DNA of 47,754 nucleotides. Source: Actinomadura sp. DC4 (lineage in GTDB: Bacteria > Actinomycetota > Actinomycetes > Streptosporangiales > Streptosporangiaceae). The stretch spans positions 1-47,754 of the forward strand of contig NZ_JAUEQY010000052.1 in NCBI RefSeq assembly GCF_030406325.1, in the 5' to 3' direction. The notes beneath the pieces are model-generated. The model worked only from the letters and a program-made list of their open reading frames with translations, did not search any database and was not told where the DNA came from. Position numbers and translations under genes: made by a program. Of this stretch, positions 16,592-25,583 are shown one piece after another. Within the stretch, counting starts at the first letter, position 1, and each line of letters starts with the position of its first letter.

Positions 16592-17367
16592 GCGTCGACT
16601 ACGGAGGGGAGTTCGCGGGCCGGCGGGTGCTCATCACCGGTGCGGCCGGGCTGATCGGGCGCTGGACCGCCGAGGCGTTCCACGCCCAAGGCGCCGAGCT
16701 GCTGCTGTCCGACGGCCGCGCCGAACCCCTCGCCGAGGTCGCGGCGAGCCTCGGCGCGCACGCCGCCGTCGCGGACCTGAGCACCGGGGACGGCGTGGCG
16801 GGCCTGCTCGCCGCCCTGGACGAGCGCTGGCCGACCGCCGACATCCTGGTCAACAACGCCGGGATCTACCCCCGTACGCCGCTGGCGGCCACGGACCGCG
16901 CCACCGTCGAGCGGATTCTCGACGTGAACGTGATCGCGCCGTACCAGCTCGCCCAGCACGTGATCGCCACGATGACCCGTACGGGCGTGCGCGGCTGCGT
17001 GGTCAACATCGGCTCCGGCGCGGCCAGGCGCACGACACGCACCGGCGGCGTCTACGCGGCGAGCAAGGCCGCCCTGGAGACGCTCACCCGGTCGCTCGCC
17101 CTGGAGGCGGGCGAGGCGGGCATCCGCGTCAACACCGTCGGGCCGGGTTTCGCTCCGGGCAGCGAGGTCAGCGAGCTGGACGCCGGGCACGTCGCCAAGA
17201 TGCGCGCGGCGATCCCGCTCGGCCGTACCTCCGGCCCGGGCGACGCGCCCGCCGCCATCCTGTGGCTGTGCTCCGGCGCGGCCTCCTTCGTCACCGGCAC
17301 CACGCTCGACGTCGACGGTGGCCGCACCGCCGGCGACTTCGCCTCGACCGACGGGAGCGCGAGATGA
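16588..17367 (+). CDS. Short-chain dehydrogenase/reductase
   Basis: A classical SDR of 259 residues. The cofactor motif TGAAGLIG is at residues 17-24, NNAG follows near residue 90, the catalytic serine is in NIGSGAARR, and YAASK supplies the active-site tyrosine and lysine. Near residue 40 there is an Asp (LLLSDGRAE), which favours NAD over NADP. It would oxidise or reduce an alcohol or ketone in the substrate handled by this operon. The ATG overlaps the permease stop and the stop overlaps the next ATG, so it is firmly within the translational chain. Confidence 0.9.
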   Translation: MSVDYGGEFAGRRVLITGAAGLIGRWTAEAFHAQGAELLLSDGRAEPLAEVAASLGAHAAVADLSTGDGVAGLLAALDERWPTADILVNNAGIYPRTPLAATDRATVERILDVNVIAPYQLAQHVIATMTRTGVRGCVVNIGSGAARRTTRTGGVYAASKAALETLTRSLALEAGEAGIRVNTVGPGFAPGSEVSELDAGHVAKMRAAIPLGRTSGPGDAPAAILWLCSGAASFVTGTTLDVDGGRTAGDFASTDGSAR

Positions 17368-18209
17368 CCTACCCCTGGCCGGGCGGCACGCGAGCCGCCG
17401 TGTGCCTCACGATCGACTTCGACGGTGAGTCGCCGTACCTCTGGCGCAGCAGGGAGACGCGCGGGCCGGCCGTCGGCGAGCTCGAACAGCGCAGGTACGG
17501 CCCACGGCGCGGCATCGAGAACCTCCTGGCCATGACGGACGGACTCGGCCTGCGGACCACGGTGTTCGTCCCGGGCTGGATCGCCGAGGAGTACCCCGCG
17601 CAGGTCGCCGCGGCCCACGAGCGCGGGCACGAGCTGGCGCTGCACGGCTGGTGCCACGAGCCGCCGACCGGCCTGACCGGCGACGAACTGCACGACACCC
17701 TCGACCGGGCGGCCCGTACGCTCGCCGGCGTCAGCGGCGCACGCCCGGTCGGCTACCGCTCGCCGAGCTGGGACATGACCGCGGGCGTCTTCCCGGTCCT
17801 GCGGTCGCTCGGCATCGGCTACGACAGCTCGCTGATGGGCGACGACCGGCCCTACGAGGTCGACGGCGTCGTGGAGATCCCGGTCGACTGGTCCACCGAC
17901 GACGCGCCGTACTACCGCTACGTCGGCGGCGACCCGCGCCCGCCGACGCCGACCGGCCCGATCCTCGACGCCTGGACGCGGGAGATCGCCGCCGCCAAGG
18001 CGCACGGCACGCTCTGCATGCTCACCGTCCACCCCTGGCTGTCCGGCCGCCCCGCCCGCGTCGCGGTCCTCGAGGAGCTCCTCGCGCCGGTCGTGGCCGA
18101 CCCCGAGCTGTGCACCCCGACCGTACGGGAGCTGGCCGAGCACCACCGGGCCCAGGCCGGCGGCCGCACGGTCTCCCTCGACGCGCTGGGCAGGCCGGCC
18201 CATGACTGA
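17364..18209 (+). CDS. Polysaccharide-deacetylase-fold hydrolase (cytosolic)
   Basis: A 281-residue NodB-fold carbohydrate esterase 4 relative with no signal peptide. The metal/catalytic motif is LTIDFDGES near residue 15, followed by [12 protein letters not shown] with the two metal-ligand histidines and [12 protein letters not shown]. This pattern resembles the cytosolic PuuE/HpPgdA-like branch, which includes allantoinases and cyclic imidases as well as deacetylases. Because it is intracellular and next to an importer and an acylase, hydrolysis of an imide or amide on a small molecule is more likely than deacetylation of cell-wall polymer (inference). ATG 17364 overlaps the SDR stop by 4 bases and its stop overlaps the ATPase start by 8. 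Confidence 0.85.
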   Translation: MTYPWPGGTRAAVCLTIDFDGESPYLWRSRETRGPAVGELEQRRYGPRRGIENLLAMTDGLGLRTTVFVPGWIAEEYPAQVAAAHERGHELALHGWCHEPPTGLTGDELHDTLDRAARTLAGVSGARPVGYRSPSWDMTAGVFPVLRSLGIGYDSSLMGDDRPYEVDGVVEIPVDWSTDDAPYYRYVGGDPRPPTPTGPILDAWTREIAAAKAHGTLCMLTVHPWLSGRPARVAVLEELLAPVVADPELCTPTVRELAEHHRAQAGGRTVSLDALGRPAHD

Positions 18210-19158
18210 GTTCCTGCGCATCAGCGACCTGTGGGTCGACTTCGGCGAGGGGCGCGAGGCCGTACGCGGCGTCGACCTGACCGCCGACCGCGGCGAGACG
18301 GTCGCGCTCGTGGGGGAGTCCGGCTGCGGCAAGAGCCTCACCGCGCTCGCGCTGCTCGGCCTGCTGCCCGGCGGCGCGAACGCCACCGGCACGGCGACGC
18401 TGGACGGCACCGAGCTGATCGGCCTGGACGAGCGCGCGCTGCGGCGCGTCCGCGGCTCCCGCGCCGCGATGATCTTCCAGGACCCGATGAGCTCGCTCAA
18501 CCCGACCACGCGGGTCGGCGCGCAGATCGCCGAGGTGCTCGCGATCCACACGCGGACGCGCCGCTCCGCGCGCCTCCGCCGGGCGGTCGAGCTGATGGAG
18601 TCGGTGGGCATCCCCGACGCGGAGGCACGTGCCGGGCAGATGCCGCACCAGCTGTCCGGCGGCATGCGGCAGCGGGTGATGATCTCGATGGCGCTGGCCG
18701 GGCGGCCGGACCTGCTGATCGCCGACGAGCCGACGACCGCGCTCGACGTGACGGTGCAGGCGCAGGTGCTCGCGCTGCTGCGCGAGCGCTCCCGCGACAC
18801 GGTGCTGCTGTTCATCACGCACGACATGGGCGTCGTGGCCGAGATCGCCGACCGCGTGGCGGTGATGTACGCGGGCAAGGTCGTCGAGACCGGTCCCGTC
18901 GCCGCCGTGCTCGACGCGCCACGGCATCCGTACACGGCCGCGCTGCTGCGGTCGGTGCCCGACCCCGACCGCCCGGCCGCCGGCGAGCTGCCGACCATCC
19001 CCGGCCAGGTGCCCGCGGTCGGCGAGCATGTCGAGGGCTGCCCGTTCCGGCCGCGGTGCGACCGCGCGACGGACGCGTGCCGGACCATGCCGGAGCTGAC
19101 CCCCGCCGGCGCCGGTTCCGTCGCCTGCCACCATCCCGTCACGGAGGGAGCCTCATGA
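18202..19158 (+). CDS. Opp/Dpp-type ABC transporter ATPase, DppD-like
   Basis: A 318-residue nucleotide-binding subunit. Walker A is GESGCGKS (residues 38-45), the Q-loop is [12 protein letters not shown], the signature is LSGGM, Walker B is [12 protein letters not shown], and the switch histidine is in FITHD. The C-terminal oligopeptide-transporter extension has [14 protein letters not shown], the Cys cluster typical of DppD/OppD proteins. It works as a heterodimer with the next ATPase on the cytosolic face of the importer. Confidence 0.94.
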   Translation: MTEFLRISDLWVDFGEGREAVRGVDLTADRGETVALVGESGCGKSLTALALLGLLPGGANATGTATLDGTELIGLDERALRRVRGSRAAMIFQDPMSSLNPTTRVGAQIAEVLAIHTRTRRSARLRRAVELMESVGIPDAEARAGQMPHQLSGGMRQRVMISMALAGRPDLLIADEPTTALDVTVQAQVLALLRERSRDTVLLFITHDMGVVAEIADRVAVMYAGKVVETGPVAAVLDAPRHPYTAALLRSVPDPDRPAAGELPTIPGQVPAVGEHVEGCPFRPRCDRATDACRTMPELTPAGAGSVACHHPVTEGAS

Positions 19159-20123
19159 CCGAAGACCTCGTCGTGGCCGAAGGGCTGGTCAAGCGCTATC
19201 CCGTACGCGGGCGGGGCCTGCTGCCCGCCGTGGACGGCGTCGGGCTGCGCATCGAGCGGGGCACGACGCTCGCCCTCGTGGGGGAGTCCGGCTGCGGCAA
19301 GTCCACCACCGGACGCCTGCTGCTCGCGCTCGAACGCCCCGACGAGGGCACCGTCAGCGTGGCGGGCCGGAAGGTGCACGAGCTGGGCCGGCGCGAGCTG
19401 CGGGCGCTGCGCCGCACGATGCAGCCGGTCTTCCAGGACCCGTACGACTCGCTCAACGGCCGGATGACCGTCGAGCGGATCGTCGCCGAGCCGCTGCGGG
19501 TGCACCACGCCGACGGCGACCGGGCCGCCCGCGTGCGCGAGCTGCTGGAGACGGTGACGCTCACCCCGGACCTGGCGGGCCGGTACCCGCACGAGCTGTC
19601 CGGCGGGCAGCGCCAGCGGGTGGCGATCGCGCGGGCCATCGCGCTGGACCCGGCCTTCGTGGTCTGCGACGAGCCGGTGTCCGCGCTGGACGTGTCGGTG
19701 CAGGCGCAGGTGGTCAACCTGCTGCGGCGGCTGCAGGACGAGCGCGGGATCACGTACCTGTTCATCAGCCACGACCTGGCCCTGGTCCGCCACCTGGCCC
19801 GGCGGGTCGCGGTCATGTACCTCGGCCGGATCGTCGAGGAGGGCGCGGCCGGCGAGCTCTTCGCCGACCCGCGTCACCCGTACACGCGGCTGCTGCTCGC
19901 CGCCGCCCCGCGCCCGCGCGTTCGCGAGCGGCCCGCGGCGGTCACCGCGGCCGGTGAACCGCCGAGCGTCCTGGGCGGGCGTACGGGCTGCGCGTTCGCC
20001 CCGCGCTGCCCGCTGGCCACCGACCGGTGCCGCGCGGAGGACCCGGTGCTGCGGACGCTGCCCGGCACGGACCGGAAGGCCGCCTGTCACTACGCCGAGG
20101 CGGCAGGGGCGGGCGCCGCGTGA
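19155..20123 (+). CDS. Opp/Dpp-type ABC transporter ATPase, DppF-like
   Basis: A 322-residue ATPase. Walker A GESGCGKS lies at residues 43-50, the signature is LSGGQ, Walker B is [11 protein letters not shown], and the switch region is LFISHD. The C-terminal Cys motif ([14 protein letters not shown]) is again present. The frame is open far upstream; the ATG at 19155 overlaps the partner gene stop by 4 bases and gives the normal length. With it the importer is complete: binding protein, two permeases and two ATPases. Confidence 0.94.
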   Translation: MTEDLVVAEGLVKRYPVRGRGLLPAVDGVGLRIERGTTLALVGESGCGKSTTGRLLLALERPDEGTVSVAGRKVHELGRRELRALRRTMQPVFQDPYDSLNGRMTVERIVAEPLRVHHADGDRAARVRELLETVTLTPDLAGRYPHELSGGQRQRVAIARAIALDPAFVVCDEPVSALDVSVQAQVVNLLRRLQDERGITYLFISHDLALVRHLARRVAVMYLGRIVEEGAAGELFADPRHPYTRLLLAAAPRPRVRERPAAVTAAGEPPSVLGGRTGCAFAPRCPLATDRCRAEDPVLRTLPGTDRKAACHYAEAAGAGAA

Positions 20124-22309
20124 GGCTGCCGCCGGGACTGTCGATCACGCGGGACGAGTACGGCGTCCCGTCCGTCGACGCGGACACCGAGACGCTCGCC
20201 TGGTTCGGGCTCGGCTGGGCGGCGGCCGAGGACCGGCTGTGGCAGCTGGAGTACGACCGGCGGCGCGCGGGGGGCCGGTGGGCCGAGGTGGCCGGGGCCG
20301 TGGCGCTGCCGGCCGACCGGCTGGCCCGGCGGCTCCGGCTGGCCGACGCCGCCGAGCGCGACCTGGCCGCGATGGACCCGGACACGGCCGGGACCTTCGA
20401 GAGCTACGCGGACGGGGTGAACGCCCAGGTCCGCTCGGCCGGGCCGCCGCCGGAGCACGAGGCGGCCGAAATCGGCTGGCAGGAGTGGACGCCGCTGGAC
20501 TCGGTGCTCGCGTTCAAGATCCGGCATGTCCTGATGGGGGTCTGGCAGTACAAGATCGCCCGCGCGGTGCTGCGGGCACGGTTCGGCGACGACGCGGCGG
20601 ACGCGCTCGACCCGCGCCCGCTGCCGGGGATGCGGGTGACGGTGCCGCCGCTGGGCCGGGTCCCGGACACGGCGCTGCTCGCACAGGCGCGCGCGGACGT
20701 CGCGGAGGCCGCCGGGCACCTCGGCTTCCTGGCCGAGGCCGAGGGCGGCTCCAACGCGTGGGTGCTCGGCCCGGGCCGTACGGCGACGGGGCGGCCGCTG
20801 CTGGTCAACGACTCCCACCGCGCGCTCGACGCGCCCAACACCTACTGGCAGGCGCACCTGCGCTGCCCGGAGTTCGCCGTCTCGGGGGCCACGTTCCCCG
20901 GCGTGCCCGGCTTCCCGCATTTCGGGCACAACGGGCGGGTGGGCTGGGCGATCACCAACGCGGCCGGCGACGCGCAGGATCTCTACGTCGAGCACTTCCG
21001 CGGCGGAGGCACGGAGGTGCGGACGGCCGGCGGCTGGTCGCCGGTCGCCCCGCGCGCCGAGCGTATCGCCGTACGAGACGGGCCGGAGCACGTCGAGCTC
21101 TGCTGGGCCACGCCGAACGGCCCGGTCGTGCACGGCGACCCGGCCGGCGGGGAGGCCCTCGCGCTGCGCTGGACCGCGACGGACCGCCCGTGCGCGCAGT
21201 TCGGCGTGCTCCGCCGCATGCTGGCCGCCCGCGACGTCCGGGCCCTGCTCGACGGCCAGGACGGCTGGGTCGACCCGCTGAACAACCTGGTCGCCGCCGA
21301 CGTCGAGGGGCACATCGGCTACGTGCTGCGCGGCGAGTTGCCCGCGCGCGAGAGCCTGGCGGCGGCCCAGGTGCCGGTGCCCGGCTGGGAGCGCCGCCAC
21401 GCCTGGCGCGGGCGGGTGCCGTTCACGGCGATGCCACGCGTGGAGGACCCGGCCGAGGGTGTCATCGTGACCGCGAACAACACGGTGACCGCGGCCGAGT
21501 ATCCGTTCGTCTCGTATTCGATGAACGACTGCTACCGGGCGGAGCGGATCCACGAGCTCGCGGCCTCCGCCGGCGCGGCCGGGTTCGCGGACATGGTCGC
21601 CTGGCAGGGCGACACGGTGTCGGTGGCGGCCCGCCGGTGGGGTTCGCTGCTCGCGGGCCGTGGCCCGTACACCGGTGCAGCCGAGCGGGCCCGTACGGCG
21701 CTCGCCGCGGGTGGCGGTGACCTGACGGCCGAGAGTACGGTCGGCCACGTGCATGCCTGCTTCCGCCGGGCGGTGGCGCGGCGTGTGCTCGACGCCTCGG
21801 TCGGCCCCGAGACACGATCGTGGCTGCTGGACTGCGGGCTGCCCGGCGTGCCGGTGCTGCTGCGGCGCTGGTTCGCGGCACTCACCTGGCCCCGCGACGA
21901 CGGCGCGTGGCCGGCCGCCGCGCTCGGCGACGACCTGCTGGCCTCGGCGCTGGAGGCGGCCTGGCACGAGGCCGGGTCCCGCCCGTGGGGCGAGGTGCAC
22001 CGTACGGCCGCGCGCCACCCGCTGCACCCGGTGGCCGGTCCGGTGTTCGACCCGCCGCCGGCCGGCATCGGCGGGGACAACGAGACGATCCAGAACGGGG
22101 CCTACGGCTGGCGCGAGGGCACGCCCTTCGCCATCACGAACCTGTCGGTGTACCGGCAGGTGCTGGACCTGTCCGACCTGAACGCGTCGGGCTGGGTGAT
22201 CCCGGGCGGCGCCTCCGGGCGGCCCGGCGACCCGCACGGCTCCGACCAGCTCGACGCCTGGCGGCGGCACCGGCTGGTCCCGATGCGGCCGGCGTGGGGG
22301 AGCCCGTGA
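20120..22309 (+). CDS. Penicillin acylase family Ntn hydrolase, apparently cytosolic
   Basis: A 729-residue member of the penicillin/cephalosporin/acyl-homoserine-lactone acylase family. The family start motif ([13 protein letters not shown]) lies at residues 9-21, with no signal peptide before it, although most family members are exported. The autocatalytic processing site is EGGSNAW, making S211 the new N-terminal nucleophile of the beta chain. Later motifs include [13 protein letters not shown], a TANNTVT oxyanion-type asparagine and GDNETIQNG. It hydrolyses an N-acyl amide bond, probably inside the cell on the compound brought in by the importer. GTG 20120 overlaps the ATPase stop by 4 bases. 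Confidence 0.88.
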   Translation: MRLPPGLSITRDEYGVPSVDADTETLAWFGLGWAAAEDRLWQLEYDRRRAGGRWAEVAGAVALPADRLARRLRLADAAERDLAAMDPDTAGTFESYADGVNAQVRSAGPPPEHEAAEIGWQEWTPLDSVLAFKIRHVLMGVWQYKIARAVLRARFGDDAADALDPRPLPGMRVTVPPLGRVPDTALLAQARADVAEAAGHLGFLAEAEGGSNAWVLGPGRTATGRPLLVNDSHRALDAPNTYWQAHLRCPEFAVSGATFPGVPGFPHFGHNGRVGWAITNAAGDAQDLYVEHFRGGGTEVRTAGGWSPVAPRAERIAVRDGPEHVELCWATPNGPVVHGDPAGGEALALRWTATDRPCAQFGVLRRMLAARDVRALLDGQDGWVDPLNNLVAADVEGHIGYVLRGELPARESLAAAQVPVPGWERRHAWRGRVPFTAMPRVEDPAEGVIVTANNTVTAAEYPFVSYSMNDCYRAERIHELAASAGAAGFADMVAWQGDTVSVAARRWGSLLAGRGPYTGAAERARTALAAGGGDLTAESTVGHVHACFRRAVARRVLDASVGPETRSWLLDCGLPGVPVLLRRWFAALTWPRDDGAWPAAALGDDLLASALEAAWHEAGSRPWGEVHRTAARHPLHPVAGPVFDPPPAGIGGDNETIQNGAYGWREGTPFAITNLSVYRQVLDLSDLNASGWVIPGGASGRPGDPHGSDQLDAWRRHRLVPMRPAWGSP

Positions 22310-23070
22310 CCGAGGAGCTGAACAGCCTCGTACGCTCCGCGTACTCGGCGGTCCGCGAGGCCGTTCTGGAGCGGCGGCTGCTGCCCGGCGAACGGGTGAC
22401 CGTACGGCCCTTCGCCGAGCGGCTCGGCATCTCGCCGACCCCGGTCAAGGCCGCGCTCGCCATCCTCGAACGCGAGGGCTTCCTCGTCGCGCGCAAGCAC
22501 GCGGGGTACTTCGTCGCCGCGTTAACGGCCGCAGACATGCGCGACATCTACGAGCTGCGCTCCGCGATCGACGCGCTCGCCGCCCGCGACGTCGCGCGGA
22601 CCCGGCACCCTGAGCTGCTGGCCCGGCTGGGCGAGCTGCTGGAGGGCCAGCGGGCGGCGCTGGCGGCCGGCGACGTGGAGACGTACGGGGACCTGGACCG
22701 GGAGTTCCACGCGCTCATCTGGCACGGCTCGGCCAACCGCCGCCTCACCGCGATCGCCGACCTGCTGAGCGCCCAGCTGCGCCTGGGCCACAACCTGACC
22801 ACGGCCGTACCCGGCCGCCCGCAGGCGGGCCTGGAGGAGCACGGCGAGATCATGGACGCGCTGCTGTCCGGCGACACGTCGGCCGCCGAACACGCGACCC
22901 GCCGCCACGTGGCCCAGGTCATCCGCGCCCTGGAGAAGGTCCTGCCCGAGCAGGGAGGCCGACCGTCAGCGGGTGGCGGCCTCGGTGGTGAGGTAGAGCG
23001 CGAAGCGCAGGTCCAGGTGGGTGACGGCCAGCAGCCGGGCCACGCGCATGCTCGGGGCGGCCAGCCGTAG
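22306..23070 (+). CDS. GntR-family regulator, FCD subfamily
   Basis: A 254-residue regulator. Residues 5-70 form a winged helix with the GntR pattern LLPGERVTVRPFAERLGISPTPVKAALAILEREGFL. Residues 75-215 match an FCD ligand domain, including RSAIDALAARDVA, FHALIWHGSANRR and the metal/ligand histidines EEHGEIMDAL and RRHVAQVI. It probably controls the operon it terminates via the palindrome at 11964-11979. Codon 73 is a rare TTA. The last 35-40 residues (after KVLPEQ) are Gly/Gln-rich and encoded antisense to the STAS gene, suggesting the ancestral stop was lost. GTG 22306 overlaps the acylase stop by 4 bases. Confidence 0.88.
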   Translation: MTEELNSLVRSAYSAVREAVLERRLLPGERVTVRPFAERLGISPTPVKAALAILEREGFLVARKHAGYFVAALTAADMRDIYELRSAIDALAARDVARTRHPELLARLGELLEGQRAALAAGDVETYGDLDREFHALIWHGSANRRLTAIADLLSAQLRLGHNLTTAVPGRPQAGLEEHGEIMDALLSGDTSAAEHATRRHVAQVIRALEKVLPEQGGRPSAGGGLGGEVEREAQVQVGDGQQPGHAHARGGQP

Positions 23071-23295
23071 CCGCCTGACGCGCTGGTCGGCCCACACCAG
23101 AGCGGACAGGCCGCAGATGTCGATGAACGTCACGGCGCTCAGGTCGACCACCAGGTCACCGGGGACGGAGCCCGCGGAGTCCACGAGGCGGACGCGCAGG
23201 GCCGGCGCCGTCGAGATGTCGAGCTCGCCGGCCACCACGACGATCCGGTAACCGTTCGATGACCGATCGGTCATCCGTAAGCCGGACGGATCCAT
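22966..23295 (-). CDS. STAS-domain anti-sigma factor antagonist, phospho-site Ser replaced by Cys
   Basis: A 109-residue single STAS domain. IVVVAGELDISTAPALRVRL matches the first strands and helix, and VVDLSAVTFIDICGLSALV is the switch region. In SpoIIAA-type antagonists the phosphorylated serine occupies the second position after the aspartate (DSSGL); here the same place is Cys (D59-I-C61-G). Kinase control of the usual kind is therefore unlikely, and the protein may bind its partner constitutively. ATG 23295 is used; ATG 23274 gives a more compact N-terminus. It overlaps the convergent GntR gene by 105 bases. Confidence 0.85.
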   Translation of the reverse strand: MDPSGLRMTDRSSNGYRIVVVAGELDISTAPALRVRLVDSAGSVPGDLVVDLSAVTFIDICGLSALVWADQRVRRLRLAAPSMRVARLLAVTHLDLRFALYLTTEAATR

Positions 23296-23416
23296 GGCGC
23301 CCCCGAATCGGCCGTGGTCTGCCAGGCAGGTGTGCAGGCTTCAGCCAACCGGGCCGGCGCCGCCGGGGAAACAGGCACATGAGGAAGAAGCCATCACCAG
23401 GAGAGAAAACCGGCGT

Positions 23417-24367
23417 TCAGTCCTCGGCGGCATGGACCTGTTCGGGTTCCTTGTCGGGACGCAGACCGCGCCAGCTGGGGTGGCGCAGGTGGCCGTCGCC
23501 GGTCCACTCGGCGAAGGCGACCTCACCGACCAGGTCCGGCTCGACCCAGTGCGCCGTACGGGCCACGGGCGCGGGCACCGTCGTGTCGAACGGATTGCCG
23601 TCTCGCCTCAGCGGGGCGAGGGTGGCCGCCAGGTCGCGCAGGATCGCGTCCGTGAAGCCCGTGCCGACGTTCCCGACATAACGCAGCCCATGGTCGTCGT
23701 ACACGCCCAGGACCAGGGAGCCGATCATGTCGGCGCGGCGGCCCTCGCCCGGTGTCCAGCCGGCCACGATCACCTCCTGGTGGCGGACGTTTTTGACCTT
23801 GATCCACGGTCCTCGGCGGCCGGGCAGGTAGCGCGAGGTCAGCGGCTTGCCGACGACCCCCTCGAGGCCCTGGTCGATGCTGGCCGCGAGGACCGCCGGC
23901 CCGCCGCCCCGCCACCACGGCGGCGTGTGCACCGGGTCGGAGGAGAGACCCAGCTCCTCCAGCGCCGCGCGCCGTTTCGGGTATGGCTCGCCCAGCAGCG
24001 ACTCCTCGCCCCGGCGGAGCAGGTCGAAGACGTAGTAGAGCACCGGCGCCGCCGTGACCAGCCGGTCGGACGGCCGCTGGACGTGCATCCGCGACTGCAG
24101 CAGCCCGAAGTCCGGCCGGCCGTCCCGCAGCGCGACGATCTCGCCGTCCAGGATCACCGGCTCGCCGAGCATGCCGCCGAGCGCGGCGAGCTCGGGGTAG
24201 GAGCGCGACATGTCCTTGTCGTTACGGGACATCAGCGTGACGCCGCCGTCCCGCACGTACGCGACGGCCCGTACGCCGTCCCACTTCAGCTCCCAGCCGT
24301 ACGCGTCGTCGTCGGCGGGCAGCCCGTGCCGCAGCACGGCCATCATGGGCCTGACCAGCTCACTCAT
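23417..24367 (-). CDS. ATP-dependent DNA ligase (LigC/LigD-ligase type)
   Basis: A 316-residue ATP-dependent ligase comprising the adenylation and OB domains. Motif I is ELKWDGVRA with the adenylated lysine K28. Also visible are LDGEIVAL (motif III), LEGVVGKPLTSRY (motif IV) and WIKVKN (motif V). Size and order match stand-alone LigC-like enzymes used in repair rather than replication. No Ku or polymerase/nuclease partner is nearby. It overlaps the MFS gene by 8 bases and is the last gene of an ArsR-MFS-ligase transcription unit, so its expression may follow that regulator. Confidence 0.92.
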   Translation of the reverse strand: MSELVRPMMAVLRHGLPADDDAYGWELKWDGVRAVAYVRDGGVTLMSRNDKDMSRSYPELAALGGMLGEPVILDGEIVALRDGRPDFGLLQSRMHVQRPSDRLVTAAPVLYYVFDLLRRGEESLLGEPYPKRRAALEELGLSSDPVHTPPWWRGGGPAVLAASIDQGLEGVVGKPLTSRYLPGRRGPWIKVKNVRHQEVIVAGWTPGEGRRADMIGSLVLGVYDDHGLRYVGNVGTGFTDAILRDLAATLAPLRRDGNPFDTTVPAPVARTAHWVEPDLVGEVAFAEWTGDGHLRHPSWRGLRPDKEPEQVHAAED

Positions 24368-25583
24368 CGGATGTCCCCCCGACGAGTGACCTACCCCGTC
24401 GGGTGGGCGTGGTCAGCGTGCGCCCCTTCCACAGGTACGACGCCGCGCCGGCCATGCCGGTCGCGACGGCCGTCAGCAGCAGCCGGTAGTCCACCGCCGA
24501 GACCAGCACGGCCCCGGCCGCGATCGACAGCGTCTGCGGCCCGGCCGTCAGCGTCTCGGCGGCCAGGGAGACCCGGCCGACCAGCGGCCCCGGCGTACGC
24601 CGCTGCAAGGACGTGGTGAGCCCGATGACCAGCAGGGCCAGTCCGGCACCGGCGACGGTCTTGCCGGCCAGGACGACCGGCAGCCGGGGCACGACGCACA
24701 GGCCGTCGCCCAGCCCGAAGGCGGCCAGCCCGGCCGCGGTCGCGGCGATCTCGCCGGCCCTGCCGATGATCTGAGCCGCCGCCAGCCCGCCCGCGACCGA
24801 GCCGGCGCCCTGTGCCGAGGCGAGCACGCCGATGAACGCCGGCGGCCGGTGCAGGCCGTGGTCGAGCACGGCGAAGAACACCGACTCGTTGAACCCGATG
24901 ACGAGGAACGCCACGGCGCAGGCGGTCGTGATACGGCGCAGCGCCGGCTCCCGCCGCAGATGGGCCAGGCCCGTGGTCAGGTCGCGCCGCCAGTGCACGC
25001 CGGCGGGCTCCGGCGGCTCCTCACGCAGCCGCATCCGGCCGATGGCGACCGCCGCGACGACGAACGTGGCCGCGTCCACCACCGCGACGGCCGCGCCGCC
25101 GGCCGCCGCGAACAGCGCCGCGCCGGCGAGCGGGCCGCCGAGCCGGAGCCCCTCCCGTACGGTCTGGAGCGCGCCGTTGGCCGTGGCCAGCAGGTCGTCG
25201 GCGAGCAGTTCCTTCAGCAGGCCGTTCAGTGCGGCGGAGATCGTCACCGACGAGAGGCCGTACAGCGCGGCGACCAGGTAGATGATCCAGACCTCGCCCG
25301 CCGTACGGACCGCCAGGAGCGGCAGGAGCATCAGCGCCGACGCGAGGTTGGCCGCCACGAGGAAGGGCCGGCGGCGGAACCGGTCGACCAGCCGGCCGCC
25401 GAGCGGCGCCGCGGCGAACGGCACCGCCATGAAGAGCGTGACCAGCCCGGCCGCGCCGCTGGAGCCGGTCAGGCTCTTGACCCAGATGGCGTACACCAGC
25501 AGCATCAGCGCGTCGCCGACCATGCTCGCGGACAGGCCGGCGAAGAGCAGGCGGAAGTCCGGCAGGCGCAGGACGCCGCGCAT
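24360..25583 (-). CDS. MFS transporter (MFS_3/enterobactin-exporter-like)
   Basis: A 407-residue, roughly 12-helix MFS protein that starts MRGVLRLPDFRLLFAGLSASMVGDAL, characteristic of the MFS_3-type exporter group often coupled to ArsR-like regulators. Motif A appears as GGRLVDRFRRRPFLVA. The frame extends 66 codons upstream into the regulator gene, but the ATG at 25583 forms a TGATG stop-start junction with it. It is probably a drug or metabolite exporter controlled by the upstream regulator. Confidence 0.88.
   Translation of the reverse strand: MRGVLRLPDFRLLFAGLSASMVGDALMLLVYAIWVKSLTGSSGAAGLVTLFMAVPFAAAPLGGRLVDRFRRRPFLVAANLASALMLLPLLAVRTAGEVWIIYLVAALYGLSSVTISAALNGLLKELLADDLLATANGALQTVREGLRLGGPLAGAALFAAAGGAAVAVVDAATFVVAAVAIGRMRLREEPPEPAGVHWRRDLTTGLAHLRREPALRRITTACAVAFLVIGFNESVFFAVLDHGLHRPPAFIGVLASAQGAGSVAGGLAAAQIIGRAGEIAATAAGLAAFGLGDGLCVVPRLPVVLAGKTVAGAGLALLVIGLTTSLQRRTPGPLVGRVSLAAETLTAGPQTLSIAAGAVLVSAVDYRLLLTAVATGMAGAASYLWKGRTLTTPTRRGRSLVGGTSDE

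Noticed and set aside
17052-20090. Minus-strand 1012-residue open frame
   Set aside because: Antisense to the SDR, deacetylase and two ATPase genes whose motifs are unmistakable; composition is a shadow pattern.
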